Assembly (NCBI GenBank): GCA_021464525.1
Contig: JADRCO010000237.1
Location: 1 to 41,735 of the forward strand
DNA length: 41,735 bases
Source of the DNA: Rhizophagus sp. LPA8_4_AMF
Lineage: Eukaryota; Glomeromycota; Glomeromycetes; Glomerales; Glomeraceae
Direction of reading: 5' to 3'
Position numbers and translations under genes: made by a program. The notes under the pieces are model-generated. The model searched no databases and was not told the origin of the DNA. It was given only the letters and a program-made list of their open reading frames with translations. Positions 1-10,990 of this stretch are shown here, piece after piece (the first letter of the stretch is position 1; the number at the start of each line of letters is the position of its first letter).

Positions 1-494
1 CTTTTAAATAATCAAAATGATTCAAATTCTATTTATTTACTTGGATATTTTAATTTTTATGGTATCGGTATAAACGTTAATAAACAAAATGTATTTGAAT
101 TATATCAAAAAGCAGTAGGAATGGAAAATAATTCAGCTCAATTTGATCTTGAAATATGTACATGGACGGAATTGATATTGATAAAAATAATGATAAAGCA
201 TTTGAATTATCTGAAAAATTAGCAAAAAATGAATATTCAGGTGGAATAAATCTGTTAGGTTATTGTTATGATATGGGAATTGGAACTGACTTTAATACAC
301 AAAAGGCATTTAAATTATATAAAAAAGCAGCAAAATTAGGAAATTCACATGGCATAAATAATTTAGAATGTTGTTATGAAGGAGGAATAGGAACTGATGT
401 TAATAAACAAAAAACATTTGAATTATATCGAAAAGTAGTACTTTTAGGACATAAATTAATTAATTTTTATTTAACTATATTAATTAAAATTTAA
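1..494 (+). pseudogene. Sel1-repeat protein, 5' truncated by window, frameshifted and 3' truncated
   Basis: From base 1 the frame reads the family hallmark LLNNQNDSNSIYLLGYFNF, followed by Sel1 units (NKQNVFELYQKA). At 145-156 the bases read gatcttgaaatatg where paralogs in this window have gatcttgcaaatatg. One C is missing, so the frame shifts in the middle of AQFDLANMYMDG. The rest of the protein continues from 156 in another frame (MYMDGIDIDKNNDKAFELSE onward) to a stop at 492-494. The end is also abnormal: after the ELYRKV helix the reading turns into low-complexity LINFYLTILIKI and lacks the family's C-terminal AIYWYKKSAEQG unit. Most likely a pseudogene; a sequencing error could explain the missing base but not the lost 3' end. 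The 5' end lies outside the window. Confidence 0.8.
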
Positions 495-965
495 TAAATG
501 TATTGCGAAGCCGCTATGATGGTGATGATCCCCATAGACATTGATGTCGTTCAGCGCAAAATATGTCCACAACAGTAATAATGTTTATCTGCAGAACTTT
601 GCTAGCTGCAGATATTGTGGAAAATGTCGTCAAAGAGTTATAATGTATTGCTGTACAATAGAGATAATTATACAATAGCCACTGTAGTCTGTATTGAAAT
701 CACTTTAATCACTTTAGTTAGCAACATGATTATCCTGAACTATTATAGGTGAGATTATAATGATCCACATTCAATAATCACAAATTAGGAAGGTAGAAAT
801 TTTTTTGCATATGACTTTTATTATAATTATCCCTAATAAGAAATATGTATATGGTTTGACATACGTTTTTATAGATTCATTATAACAATTCCGTGTATTT
901 AATACGCAATTCACTTTTAAATGTTTTTTAAAAATTAATGTATATAAATGTATATGGCACGCTAG

Positions 966-1287
966 GACAGACAAAAATGCGTTTATTTTTACATTTATTA
1001 AATACTTGTTTAAGCGCTTAAAGTGTGGATTTAAGCGTTTAATTTCATATTTAAACGGTTAAATTTTATTTTTAAGCATTTATTATTAGATTTTCACATT
1101 TAAATATTGTGTTATGAAAAAGAATTTTATAGAAATGCTAAGTTTGTGAAAAAAAAATTTATAAGCGTTTAATAAAAATTCCAAATTCGTAAAAAAAAAT
1201 TATAAACGATTAAATATAAAAATAAATGGTTAAAATCATACTTTAAGCGTAAAAATAAGCATAAAAATAAACGTAATTTTGTCTGCC
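966..1287. mobile_element. Small terminal-inverted-repeat element (MITE-like)
   Basis: The left end reads GACAGACAAAAATGCGTTTA. The right end, reverse-complemented, reads GGCAGACAAAATTACGTTTA. The interior is built from degenerate TAAGCGTTTAA words in both orientations (for example near 1012, 1031, 1163 and 1203) and codes for nothing. I could not define a target-site duplication, so the exact ends are approximate. Confidence 0.45.
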
Positions 1288-2159
1288 ATAAATGTATACG
1301 GAAAATTAATATAATTATACAGAATGTATACGGAATTTTTAAACTTAATCTTTTTAAGATAATAATTTTATCGTCATTTTAAAACTTTTTTTTCTTTATT
1401 TTTTTTTTTATTCCCACCCACTACTTTCTTTTTTAATGGTCCAGACCTTGAACTGACAAAAATCGAGGAAGATGTGGAAATGGATTATAGCACGAGTTCC
1501 AAGTATCTTACCTTGAATAAGAAAATAGATCGAACTGAAGCTCACTCAAAAACAAAGGCCGTGCAGATCATATAATTCTGGCTAGAATTATGAATAGTTC
1601 AGTTTTGAACTCCGTTCCAAACCAGTTTTTGGAGTCAGTTCTACCAAGTTGGTCCTGTTTGACTCATTCCGGTTTGTAGAACTGAAACCGAACCGATGGA
1701 GTCATCCTCATCCCTAGGTGGATTGTATATTAAGATATCATGACTTAAGTCTTTCCAACTCAATTGTTAGACTTTGGATATATTGTTTATCAAATGCTAT
1801 CTGCCGCTCAAGATTCAGAACATTATTTTCATCGGTCAGTAATTGTTTTACCTCCTTCAGTTACTTAATTTCTTTGAAGAACTGATGGTTTGTTCTAATT
1901 CATTCCTCAATTGTTTTCATTTGTAAGTTTATTATATGTATTATGTAGTTCTGTGCATTTTTCAAATAGAAAGAGACATTGTCTATAGCGATTTCTAATT
2001 TTTGTGTCTGAGAAAGATCCTCACTATGGGATCATTTTAGTAATATATCTATTATCTGGTGGACTGCCTAGTTTCTTTCCCTCACCTATTACAGATGTAT
2101 CCCATATAGTATGTAATTTATATTTTCCATTTATGCTCCATAATTGTTAATATATAAAG

Positions 2160-2350
2160 TAAATACTAATATATCATCATATTTCGCCAAATTTTTTTTA
2201 TTATCATAATATCGATATTATATTATACTAATAATACTGATATTTTGTTTTTACTGATAATACTGATATTATGTTATACAGATAAACTGATAATACCAAT
2301 AATACAGTATTGGGATCGATAATACTGATACTGGGATCGATAATATCAAT
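2160..2350. repeat. Degenerate tandem repeat of AATACTGATATT words
   Basis: Words such as gataatactgatattat and gataatactgatactgggatc recur about ten times, partly as palindromic ATAATATCGATATTAT-like units. No coding potential is visible. Confidence 0.5.
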
Positions 2351-3616
2351 AATGTCAATACCAAAAAATTTTTATTTTATGTTAATAGGCATGCGATTTG
2401 ATGCAAACAGATTGTTATTGTCTAATTATAATTATATTGTGCAAGCCCTTAAACATGTTAAGTAAAAAGTTTCATATATCAAATAGACATTTATATCTAA
2501 TAAAGTGAGATGAGAAGATTTATACAAGTGAAACCATGTTAGTGAAAATTCAAAATGAAGCTTTAATATCATAGAAACTAAACTATTTCTTGAAATCAAC
2601 AGTTTGCGGGTCCAAAGCCAGGCATATTTTGAGCAGTGCTTGCAAAGGATGTAAAGCATAACAGTGAATAAAATAGTCAGTGCGATACTACCAGAAGGGA
2701 TGTCATCCAGACATCTGATCAATTTAATTTTCTTTGAAAGCTATAATTCAAAAAGTTACAGAAATGTGCTAAAGAAATAAATTTAAATATGTAAAATACT
2801 GATTATTATTTCGGAAAATTTTACATCATAGTATATACTAAAATTTTATATACTACCTTAAATAACTATATACAGTATATATTAAATTTTATAAAAATTG
2901 AATGATTATTGAAATATTTTTACCATTAACAATTTTTTAAAATTAGTCAAATTACAAAATTTGATAAATATATAAAATATTGTTTTTTATTATAATATGT
3001 AATTTGCAATTAAAATTGTATTTACACAAAAGAATTAGGGAATTATTTATGTAAATTTTGTAAGTTTAATATTGGTTAATTTTGCAAAAATCAAATTTTA
3101 AATTTATCATAAAATTTTTAAAGAAATTGCTTTAATTCCTTAAGTAAACTGATTTCTCATAAAAATTTTCATATATTTATACATTAAAAAATAATACTTG
3201 TCTTTTACTAATAAGTTGCATCTGGAGGTCAATAATATAAAAGTTAGTTCAATATAAATTTTTTTGTATGAGTATTGTATTAAAAAAAGGTATTAAAATA
3301 AGTCCTAAAGAATAAAAATATATAAAGCTTTTATTATATACAACTTAAGAAAAATTATGTTTATATAAATATAAAAAATCATTATTTATTAGTAATTAAT
3401 ATAGTAATCATAAGACATCCTTAAAAATGGGATATTTCCACTGACTGATAATAATTTATAAGTAATTATTATAATTAAAAATCCATGGAAATTTTATGTA
3501 ATATTGAATTTAGGTATTTTGTCTTAATTTTAAAGATCTAAGCTATTTCAATTTCGTCAAATGACTAAATATTTCAGTTTCGCCCAGCATCATCATTACC
3601 ATAAATATAAATATAA

Positions 3617-4528
3617 TTATTCATTTAAAATGTGTTTCAATTTATTTTGAGCATATTGGTATCCTTGATTAGCAGATTTTTTATACCAATAGATTGCTTG
3701 ATTCATATCTTTTTTAATTACATTTCCTTTTTCATACATCAAAGCTAGATTACATTGAGCAAAACGATTTCCCAAATTTGCTGCCTTTTGATATAATTCA
3801 AGTGCTTTCTGTTTATTAGCATCGATCCCAATTCCTTTTTCATAACAACGCCCTAAATTACTTATTCCGTGTGAATTTTCTAAATCTGCTGCCTTTTGAT
3901 ATAAATTAAATGCTTTTTGCTTATTAATGCCAGTTACAATCTCGTTTTCATAATACCACCCCAAATTATTTACACCATGAGAATTTCCTAAATATGCTGC
4001 CTCTTGATATAATTCAAATGCGTTTTGTTTATTAACATTAGTTCCAATTCCGCAATCATAACAAAATCCCAACAAATTTATTCCACTTGAATAATTTTTA
4101 TCTGCTAATTTTTTAGATAATACAAAAGCTTTTTCATAATTTTTATCAATGCCATCGCCATCCATATACATATTAGCAAGATTATATTGAGCTACATTAA
4201 TTCCTAAATTTGTTGCTTTTTGATATAATTCAAATGCTTTTCGAATATTCATATTTGTTTCAATTCCATGATAATTAAAATATCCAAGTAGGTAAATAGA
4301 ACTTAAATCATTTTGATTATTTAAAAGCCAAGTATAAATTTCTTGTACTTTTATATTAAGATTGTTAATATAATCAAAAAAGTATTTCTTTCTCATATTC
4401 GCTTCTTTTCCTTTATTTACTTCCTTAAAATCAAGTTTAACAAGTTCATCAACTACAATACTTAAATCTTCTTCAAAAATATTTTCATTAATGCTTTGAG
4501 TTGTGGGTTCCAATTCTTTTATATTCAT
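3617..4528 (-). CDS. Sel1-repeat protein (303 aa), N-terminus shortened
   Basis: An adaptor-type protein of Sel1-like repeats (SLR, alpha/alpha superhelix). Residues 1-80 are the family N-terminal region (KELEPTTQSINENIFEEDLS, then VQEIYTWLLNNQNDLSSIYL). They are followed by about six Sel1 units of roughly 36 residues, with signatures KAFELYQKATNLG, GFCYDCGIGTNVNKQ and QAIYWYKKSANQG. The end YAQNKLKHILNE is the normal family end. Paralogs here start about 25 residues earlier. Upstream of this ATG the homologous frame still reads like their N-terminus (NNLDHIQII, then FDK) but is interrupted by TAG at 4541-4543 and has no upstream ATG. The internal Met in FDK-MNIKELEP is therefore the only usable start. 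Either the gene is expressed as a shortened protein, or its 5' part is decaying or replaced by an unseen exon. It also lacks the CTGCAGT upstream element of its relatives. Confidence 0.8.
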   Translation of the reverse strand: MNIKELEPTTQSINENIFEEDLSIVVDELVKLDFKEVNKGKEANMRKKYFFDYINNLNIKVQEIYTWLLNNQNDLSSIYLLGYFNYHGIETNMNIRKAFELYQKATNLGINVAQYNLANMYMDGDGIDKNYEKAFVLSKKLADKNYSSGINLLGFCYDCGIGTNVNKQNAFELYQEAAYLGNSHGVNNLGWYYENEIVTGINKQKAFNLYQKAADLENSHGISNLGRCYEKGIGIDANKQKALELYQKAANLGNRFAQCNLALMYEKGNVIKKDMNQAIYWYKKSANQGYQYAQNKLKHILNE

Positions 4529-5203
4529 TTTATCAAAAATCTAGAATAAAATAATTTGAATATGATCTAAATTATTTAAATATTTAGAATTTAAAGTTAA
4601 AATAATTTTTTAATCAGGCTAAATTACTTGTGTAATTAATTTTCATAATTGTTTATTCACTTGTGTACGGGTAACCGGGAGTTGTTAATTGAATTTGTCA
4701 ATCTTGTCACACAAATGTATAAATATTGCAGATTTCACTTTCCCCAAATGGGATAATAAATGTTTTGCGCCAACCTCTTAAAAATATTTTAACGTTATGG
4801 ACAGATAACGCAATTTAATCTTTTTTTTCAGATAATGATAACGCCCGAAATCATACTTAAGTGGATCTATTGCTACGTGAATTTTCCATTTGTAGATCGT
4901 TAAGCAAGAATTATTTCGATGTTTTATAGGTTTTTTTTTTTGTTTTTATCATAACAGGCAATTAATCTGGATCTTCTGTTAGTATGATATTCCATAAAAA
5001 AAATTTTTTGTTTTGATAGTTAATGCCTTAACAACTTATCAATACTTTTAATTTGATTAGTCACATGATGATGATGATTGTATGTCGTGCCAAATTAATA
5101 TGATTCACATGGTGACACAAGTTCAACTTGAAAAAAAAAAAAATTTTTTTTGCGCATCTGTATTTTTTTTTTTTTGTTTTTCAAAAAAAAAGGGGGGACC
5201 AAA
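4529..5203. other. Intergenic between divergent Sel1 and F-box genes
   Basis: The first 80 bases hold the decayed N-terminal coding remnant of the Sel1 gene. The remainder is the shared upstream region of two divergent genes. It ends in long homopolymer runs (A then T at about 5131-5151, T at 5163-5175, A then G at 5183-5197) directly before the F-box start. Confidence 0.5.
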
Positions 5204-6628
5204 ATGTCACAACTTCCCGCTGACTGTATTAACGAAATTTTCGAATATTTAGAGAAAGATAAGAAAACTTTATATTCATGTTTATTAGTCAGTCGTCTTT
5301 GTTGTGAAATTTCCGTTAGAATTTTATGGAGAAACGTTTGGAATTATAGTAATCGAACTTATAATACTTTAATTAAATGTCTTCCTAAAGAATCAAAAGA
5401 GATTTTATATAAGAATGGAATTATTATTTCATCGTCATCAACAACAAAACCATTAATGTTTAATTATGCATCATTTTGTAAAGTTTTATCAATTAATCGA
5501 ATTAATTATCAAATTAGATGTTTACTTAATGATTCATCAATAACTATAATAATAAAAAAAAACAAAAATGATTATATTATAGTTACAGAAGAAATTTATA
5601 AATTATTTATGAATCAAAATTCTTTAAAAAAATTAGTTTTTTGGCAATATTCTCAGATAAATTTTACTTTTTATCCTGGTTCAAAAAATTATTTAAAAAA
5701 TCTTTCAGAATTAAATTGTAGTTCAAATATTTCTTCAGAATTTTTTTTTCAATTATCTCAAATTTGTCATAATCTAAGATCACTTATTATTGAATTTGAA
5801 AAATTTATTTCAGATGGTTTATCAAAATTAATTATCGTTCAAAAAAATTTAAAATATTTGGGTATAATGCAACCTTATAGTTGTAAAGATTTAACTGATA
5901 TATTATCAATACTTCCTGATACTTTAATTAAATTATATCTTTATGGGGGTGAACATTATATTCCATTATCATTTATCACCAATTTCACAAATTTACAAGA
6001 GTTGGAATTATCTTTTGATTATAATTTCGCTTTTAAGGATTTTAAGAAATTACAATACGTTACTTTTCCACAATTACAAATTTTAAAATTTGAATATGCA
6101 TGTCCAATATATGAGCAATTAATCAAATTTTTGGAGAATAATGGAAAAAATTTAAAGGAATTTTATACAGGAGAAAATAATAATTCGATAAACTTGGCGA
6201 TAGCAAAATTTTGTCCGAATCTTAGAAAACTTTCCGCCGGATTTAAAAGTAATGAATTGGAAACATTAAAAATGGTTTTTAATAGTTGTCAATATTTGGA
6301 AAGTATCAAGATCTGGTGTGGGGACGCATTTTTAAATGAAAAAGAAGCGTTAGAGACGGTCGCAAAATATTCACCTAAAAATGTTTATGAATTAAAATTA
6401 TATTATTTATATGATTTACAATCAGAATTACTTCCGGAAGAATTGGAATCTTTTTTTATTATGTGGTCAAGTCGTGTACCACAAAAATCACTTTCTCTAA
6501 TTATTGTTAATGTTGATGCGAATAGTTTAGATACAAACGATGAAAATATGGTAATAATCGAAAAATATGCTAAATTAGGTGTAATTAAGGCGTTTAAAAT
6601 TATAGATATTCTTGAAGATGAATTATAA
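5204..6628 (+). CDS. F-box protein with leucine-rich C-terminus (474 aa)
   Basis: F-box proteins recruit substrates to SCF ubiquitin ligases by binding Skp1. Residues 1-45 show the F-box pattern: LPADCINEIFEYLEKD, then YSCLLVSRLCCEISVRILWR. The rest is a long alpha/beta region with irregular leucine-rich segments (LKNLSELNCSSN, NLRSLIIEFEKF, FTNLQELELSFDYN, NLRKLSAGFKSNELETLK), typical of the large fungal F-box/LRR family. I place the start at ATG 5204, directly before the F-box. The frame is open upstream to 5150 but has no ATG there, only translated homopolymer sequence. The stop is TAA at 6626-6628. No intron is needed. The substrate cannot be inferred. Confidence 0.88.
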   Translation: MSQLPADCINEIFEYLEKDKKTLYSCLLVSRLCCEISVRILWRNVWNYSNRTYNTLIKCLPKESKEILYKNGIIISSSSTTKPLMFNYASFCKVLSINRINYQIRCLLNDSSITIIIKKNKNDYIIVTEEIYKLFMNQNSLKKLVFWQYSQINFTFYPGSKNYLKNLSELNCSSNISSEFFFQLSQICHNLRSLIIEFEKFISDGLSKLIIVQKNLKYLGIMQPYSCKDLTDILSILPDTLIKLYLYGGEHYIPLSFITNFTNLQELELSFDYNFAFKDFKKLQYVTFPQLQILKFEYACPIYEQLIKFLENNGKNLKEFYTGENNNSINLAIAKFCPNLRKLSAGFKSNELETLKMVFNSCQYLESIKIWCGDAFLNEKEALETVAKYSPKNVYELKLYYLYDLQSELLPEELESFFIMWSSRVPQKSLSLIIVNVDANSLDTNDENMVIIEKYAKLGVIKAFKIIDILEDEL

Positions 6629-7130
6629 ATTAAATGATTTATACAAATAATCAATGATTTCTTATTTATGTATTTTAATTTGGCAGGGAATTTTATGGAA
6701 TTACGTGTCGGTTTTATATTTTATTATTCTTACTTGATAAAGAGAAGGCGGAGGGGGACGTTAAATTAAATAATTAATGGATTTAATGCCTGACGGGCAT
6801 ATTTTTTTTTAAAAAAAAATATATATATGTGCGTATGCAAATAATAAAAAATTAGGATTAAACCACAAAAATCATCTAATTTAATAGTTCAATCGATTTT
6901 TTTGGCGTCGCAACTAAAAAAAAAAAATTTAAACATCGACTTTCACCACCCGTAATGTCACATTGACGTTGAATAAATAAATAGAATAAATAATCTTGCG
7001 TAAGTTATTTATTAATAAAATTGATATAAATATAAATACATGTTATAAATAGTTATAAATACAATAAAAATGTTAAATTTACAATAAATTGTTATAATAA
7101 ATACTAATTTACATTATCATAAAAATTCGA
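6629..7130. other. Intergenic, 3' ends of two convergent genes
   Basis: The space between the F-box stop and the kinase-Sel1 stop. It contains poly-T/poly-A runs (6809-6828 and 6915-6929) and a TATATATATG stretch. Nothing else supportable was seen. Confidence 0.5.
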
Positions 7131-9237
7131 TTATATATAAATCATTCTTTCCGAAAATTCTTTAAGTTTATCTTGTGCATCTCGATCTCCTTGTTCAGCA
7201 GATTTTTTGTACCAAGAAATTGCTTGAATCATATCTTTTTCAATCCCAATTCCATTTTCATACATCAAAGCAAGATTATATTGAGCACAACTATTCCCTA
7301 ATTTTGCTGCTTTTTGATATGATTCAAATGCCATTTGCAGATTAACGCCAGTTCCAATTCCATTTTCATAAAAATATCCCAATTTATTTATTCCCATTGC
7401 GTATCCTCTCTTTGCTAACTTTTTAGATATTTCAAATGCTTTGTTAAGATCTTTGTCAACGCCCTCTCCATTTTCATATAAAACAAGAAGATTATATTGA
7501 GCTGTAACGTTCCCTAAATCTGCTGCCTTTTGAAATAACCCAAACGCCTTTTGTTTATTAACATTAGTTCCAATTCCCAAACTATAACAATACCCTAACA
7601 TACTTATTCCACTTGGATACCCTTTACCTGCTAATTTCTCGAATAATTCAAAAGCTTTAGTATAATTTTTATGAGTATCTTCTCTATACATATTGGCAAG
7701 ATCAAATTGAGCTACGATATTTTCTGACTTTGCTGCTTCTTGAAATAAATCAAACGCCTTTTGCTTATCGCAATTAGTTCCAATTCCGTTATAATATAAA
7801 TACCCAAGTAAATAAATTGAATTCGGATTATTTTGATTATATAAAAGCCAATTATAGATCTCATTAGAATCTATTTTGAGATTTTTAATATAATCAAGAA
7901 CATGTTTCTTTCTTATTCTTCCTTCTTTTTCTTCGTTTACCTCCTTAGAAATAAAATTAACCAATTTATCAACGCTTTCAATATAATAAGAATTGAGTTT
8001 TCGTCTGTTTTCTTTTATCGATTCTAATTTAACGACTACTTGACTCATGAACGGTCTTTTTTCTGGATCGTCATTCCAACATTCTATATAAATGTAAATA
8101 AAATTTATTATATTAAATATATAAAATTAGATATTAAAAATCAAGAATTATACTTACCGATATAAAGACTCGAATAATCAGGAGGAGTATCTGGAACGAT
8201 ATTTTCTCTACGACCATCTATAATTCTCATAATTAAGCTAGCATCATATAATTCATCTTTAAATGGTGGTTGACCACTCGATATCTCCCATAAAAGCACT
8301 CCAACACTGTAAACATCACATTTTTCATTTGCTTTCATGTGATTATCACTACTAGCGAACCTTCTTGGATCGATATAAGGCGCGATACCAAATAAGTTTG
8401 ATCGTTGTTTTTTAGTTGCCTCCTTGATTCTTTTTGATAATCCAAAGTCGGCTAATTTCACAGTACCTTGATGAACTAAAACATTTCCGGAATGCTATTA
8501 TAGAATATAAAACAATATATAATTAAATCTTACATTATTAAAATCAAATAATTTAATGAATTTAAAGTAAATTACCAAGTTACAATGTACAATCCCTTTC
8601 TCATGTAAGCAATATACAGCATTGGCTAACTGGTAAGCTAGCTTGTATTTATGTTCCAGAGTGAGATTTTTAAAGTTTTCTTTCAAATAATTTCGAAGAG
8701 AACTACCATCAGCATACTCCATTACTAATAAATATTTCTTTAAATGATCGGTTTGACATTCTAATTAAGAGAAAATAATTAACTTAAAATTAGCTCAACA
8801 TAATTAAAAAAATCAATGAAATATATATTTAAATATATTCTATACCTTTTTCTGTAATCCCACATAAGCGTATAACATTGTTATTTAAGTCCTCTTCACG
8901 TTGAAGTTCAAGCTAATATAACGTTATGTAAATGTAAATACCGTAGTTCAAGATACAAAAATTATTATTATTATTAAAAATTTTTAATTACCTCATGAAT
9001 AATTTCTTTTACAGTAGCGTTATCAAGATTAAAAAAAGATTTTAATGCAAAGTATTGATCCGAGTTTTTTTTTTCTGCACGATAAATTTTTCCGAAGGCG
9101 CCATTTCCAATTTTTTTAATATTATGAAAATGGTTGTAATCGTAACATTCTAAATTCTTTTTAGAAATAGCATCTTCAATTAAATTAATACATTCATTTG
9201 AATTATTGACAGCTTGAATTTCAATTTTATTAGACAT
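7131..9237 (-). CDS. Protein kinase-Sel1 repeat fusion, likely pseudokinase (5 exons, 595 aa)
   Basis: I join five exons: 9237-8992, 8912-8846, 8760-8576, 8494-8158 and 8083-7131. All introns have GT and AG ends, all phases fit, and the sum is 1788 nt. The kinase domain covers about residues 38-290: glycine loop IGNGAFGKIYRAE (44-49), ALK Lys66, helix-C Glu82, LVMEYADGSSLRNYL as hinge, DFG Asp182, PYIDPRRF in place of APE, and CWNDDPEKRPFMSQ closing the C-lobe. The catalytic loop reads IVHCNLHSGN: the catalytic base expected after HR or HC is Asn165 (codon AAC), not Asp, so phosphotransfer is probably lost. The last exon carries the linker LVNFISKEVNEEKEGRIRKK, then IYNWLLYNQNNPNSIYLLGY, then about six Sel1 units ending in AISWYKKSAEQG. 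ATP binding could remain, which suggests a scaffold role. The ATG at 8048 is internal to the kinase domain and is not a gene start. Confidence 0.88.
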
Positions 9238-9494
9238 GGGAAAAAATAGAAAGTGAAAAGGAGAAAGAATTCCTAGTGGTGACGGCTAAAACATTTAAAT
9301 GAGTTTCATTTTCCCAATTAGTTATTTTGTTGACGTTTTTGGTTTAGACGATTAATTAAATTTTGAAATTACGTATTAATCACGTGCTATAATGATGGTA
9401 CCTGGATCCTGGTACTGACTTGTCACGTGTAAACGCCGAGTAAATTGAAATGAAGCGTTACGTACGTTCCTCAACGGCGAGTTTAGGAATTTTT

Positions 9495-9933
9495 TTGCAC
9501 GTCCGAATTGTGTGCCAGGTTGGTGACGCAGCTGAACAACTGTGGCGCAAAAAAAATGAAATTTTTCAATATATATAAGCTTTAGAAAAGTAATGCCATA
9601 TGTGTATTTTTTCCTGTTCTGCAGGTTTACTTAAAGCATCAAAGGCGGGTTTAAATGTCATTTCTGAGTTATTCAAGTAAAACACTTTTTTTAGTTAAAA
9701 TTAATCTAACCATTTTTAGGAATGATCGCCGAAGACGAATTTTTTAGTTTTTTATATATAAAGTCAAAAAACTGCATTCAAAACCTCCTTCCGGACTTTA
9801 AGTAAACTTGCAAAGCAGCTAAAAATATGATTACTAGAGAATTTAGATACTTTTTTTGTTATAAAATAAACTTATTTTTACCATTTTTGAAAATTGCTGC
9901 GCCACCAACCTGGCACACAATTCAGACGTGCAA
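9495..9933. mobile_element. MITE-like element with ~38-bp terminal inverted repeats
   Basis: The left end begins TTGCACGTCCGAATTGTGTG. The right end, reverse-complemented, begins TTGCACGTCTGAATTGTGTG. The match continues through CCAGGTTGGTG to GCAGC with only two differences over about 38 bp. The roughly 360-bp interior is non-coding. No clear target-site duplication: the flanks are T-rich. Confidence 0.7.
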
Positions 9934-10867
9934 TTTGGTTCGGACGTGACGCATAAAATTTCCAGTAAACGTCAGAAATTTATTATAATAAAAGGACCAC
10001 ATTTTTTCATAATATTAATAATTATTCCAAGTATTATATGCACGATTATAATCAAACTTTTAAACTTTCTGGCCCTTCTAAAGAAATATGCATTAACGTT
10101 AACGTATCTAATATATCCGGTCACATATAACATGTTCCGATGCAAAAAATGAATTTCCGTAATTTTTAGATCTTTTCTTTTTTAAAATTTGGTATTCGTA
10201 GTCGAATTATTTATTTTTGTTAAAAATTAAACGATTATAAACTGTGTCTTTTGGTATTCAGATGGACGAGGGTGTTCTGAAGTTTACTTTAGTAGTATTA
10301 TGCTTTTACGGTTCTTGTAAAACTTGTATTTATAAAATACACTATTGTGAGAGTTCATGTCTGGAATAAAAGAAGAAAATCATAAATTGATTATATATCT
10401 TTCAATGTAATAATAAAAATAATTTGTTTATTTGGTCTCATTTGTCTTTATTTTTTTCTTAATTCAACGTAACAAATACCTGTAGCTGTAGATAAAGAGA
10501 AATAAAGGTGGTTTTACGAATTGTTGCTCCATTCAGACGAGAGTTTCCTCATTCTTTATATATATAAATGAAACTTGATCTGTCAATTAATAATTATGAA
10601 AATTGGAAAGAAACTGCTGTAGATTTAAAAATTTACCGCGGAAGCACGAAATGACTCGCGGTTTATGACACGTAGACTAACGTCCTGTATACAATTTTTA
10701 ACTACCGTTAGACTTTTTAGCTTATTAAATAAACACCGTCCACAAAAGTATCAATAGGGAAAATCACGGACGACTATTATTATAATTAAATGAAGGAATG
10801 ATTGAATGATTAAAAAGCCAATGAAAACTACATGTTCTTAATTTTATCAATAATTTTATATATATTT

Positions 10868-10990
10868 TTGGATATTATAATTACTGTATCATGGAATTGA
10901 ACCGATTTTAGTAATCAAAGCAGCAAATATGGGAATTAATATAGCTTGCTACAATGTATGAAATTGGAAATGGATTAATGGATTAATATA
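10868..10990 (+). pseudogene. Short relic of a Sel1-repeat gene
   Basis: At nucleotide level this segment matches paralogs here. It has tttggatattataattactg followed by atcatggaattgaacc (compare cttggatattttaattatcatggaattgaaac), then aagcagcaaatatgggaatt, then atgtatgaaattggaaatgg. The pieces are in the right order, but frames are broken and about one and a half Sel1 units are missing between them. It is a fossil and cannot encode a protein. Confidence 0.6.

Larger units (their letters stand above)
495..3616. other. Intergenic, no supportable gene; repeats
   Basis: Open frames here, such as the minus-strand one at 2432-2722, have no recognisable motif and start next to low-complexity DNA, so I do not call them. 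The stretch holds an inverted-repeat element near 966-1287, a degenerate run of GGTTC/AACCG-type words around 1600-1710, an AATACTGATAT-type repeat at 2160-2350 and otherwise A/T-rich sequence. Confidence 0.5.

Noticed and set aside
5150-5203. N-terminal extension of the F-box protein from 5150
   Set aside because: It would need a TTG start and only translates homopolymer runs; ATG 5204 directly precedes the F-box.
6403-6654. Minus-strand open frame opposite the F-box gene
   Set aside because: Shadow of the plus-strand coding sequence.
8141-8461. Separate short kinase genes at 8141-8461, 8498-8722 and 8974-9237
   Set aside because: They are exons of one gene: GT-AG junctions and phases join them to the Sel1-encoding exon.
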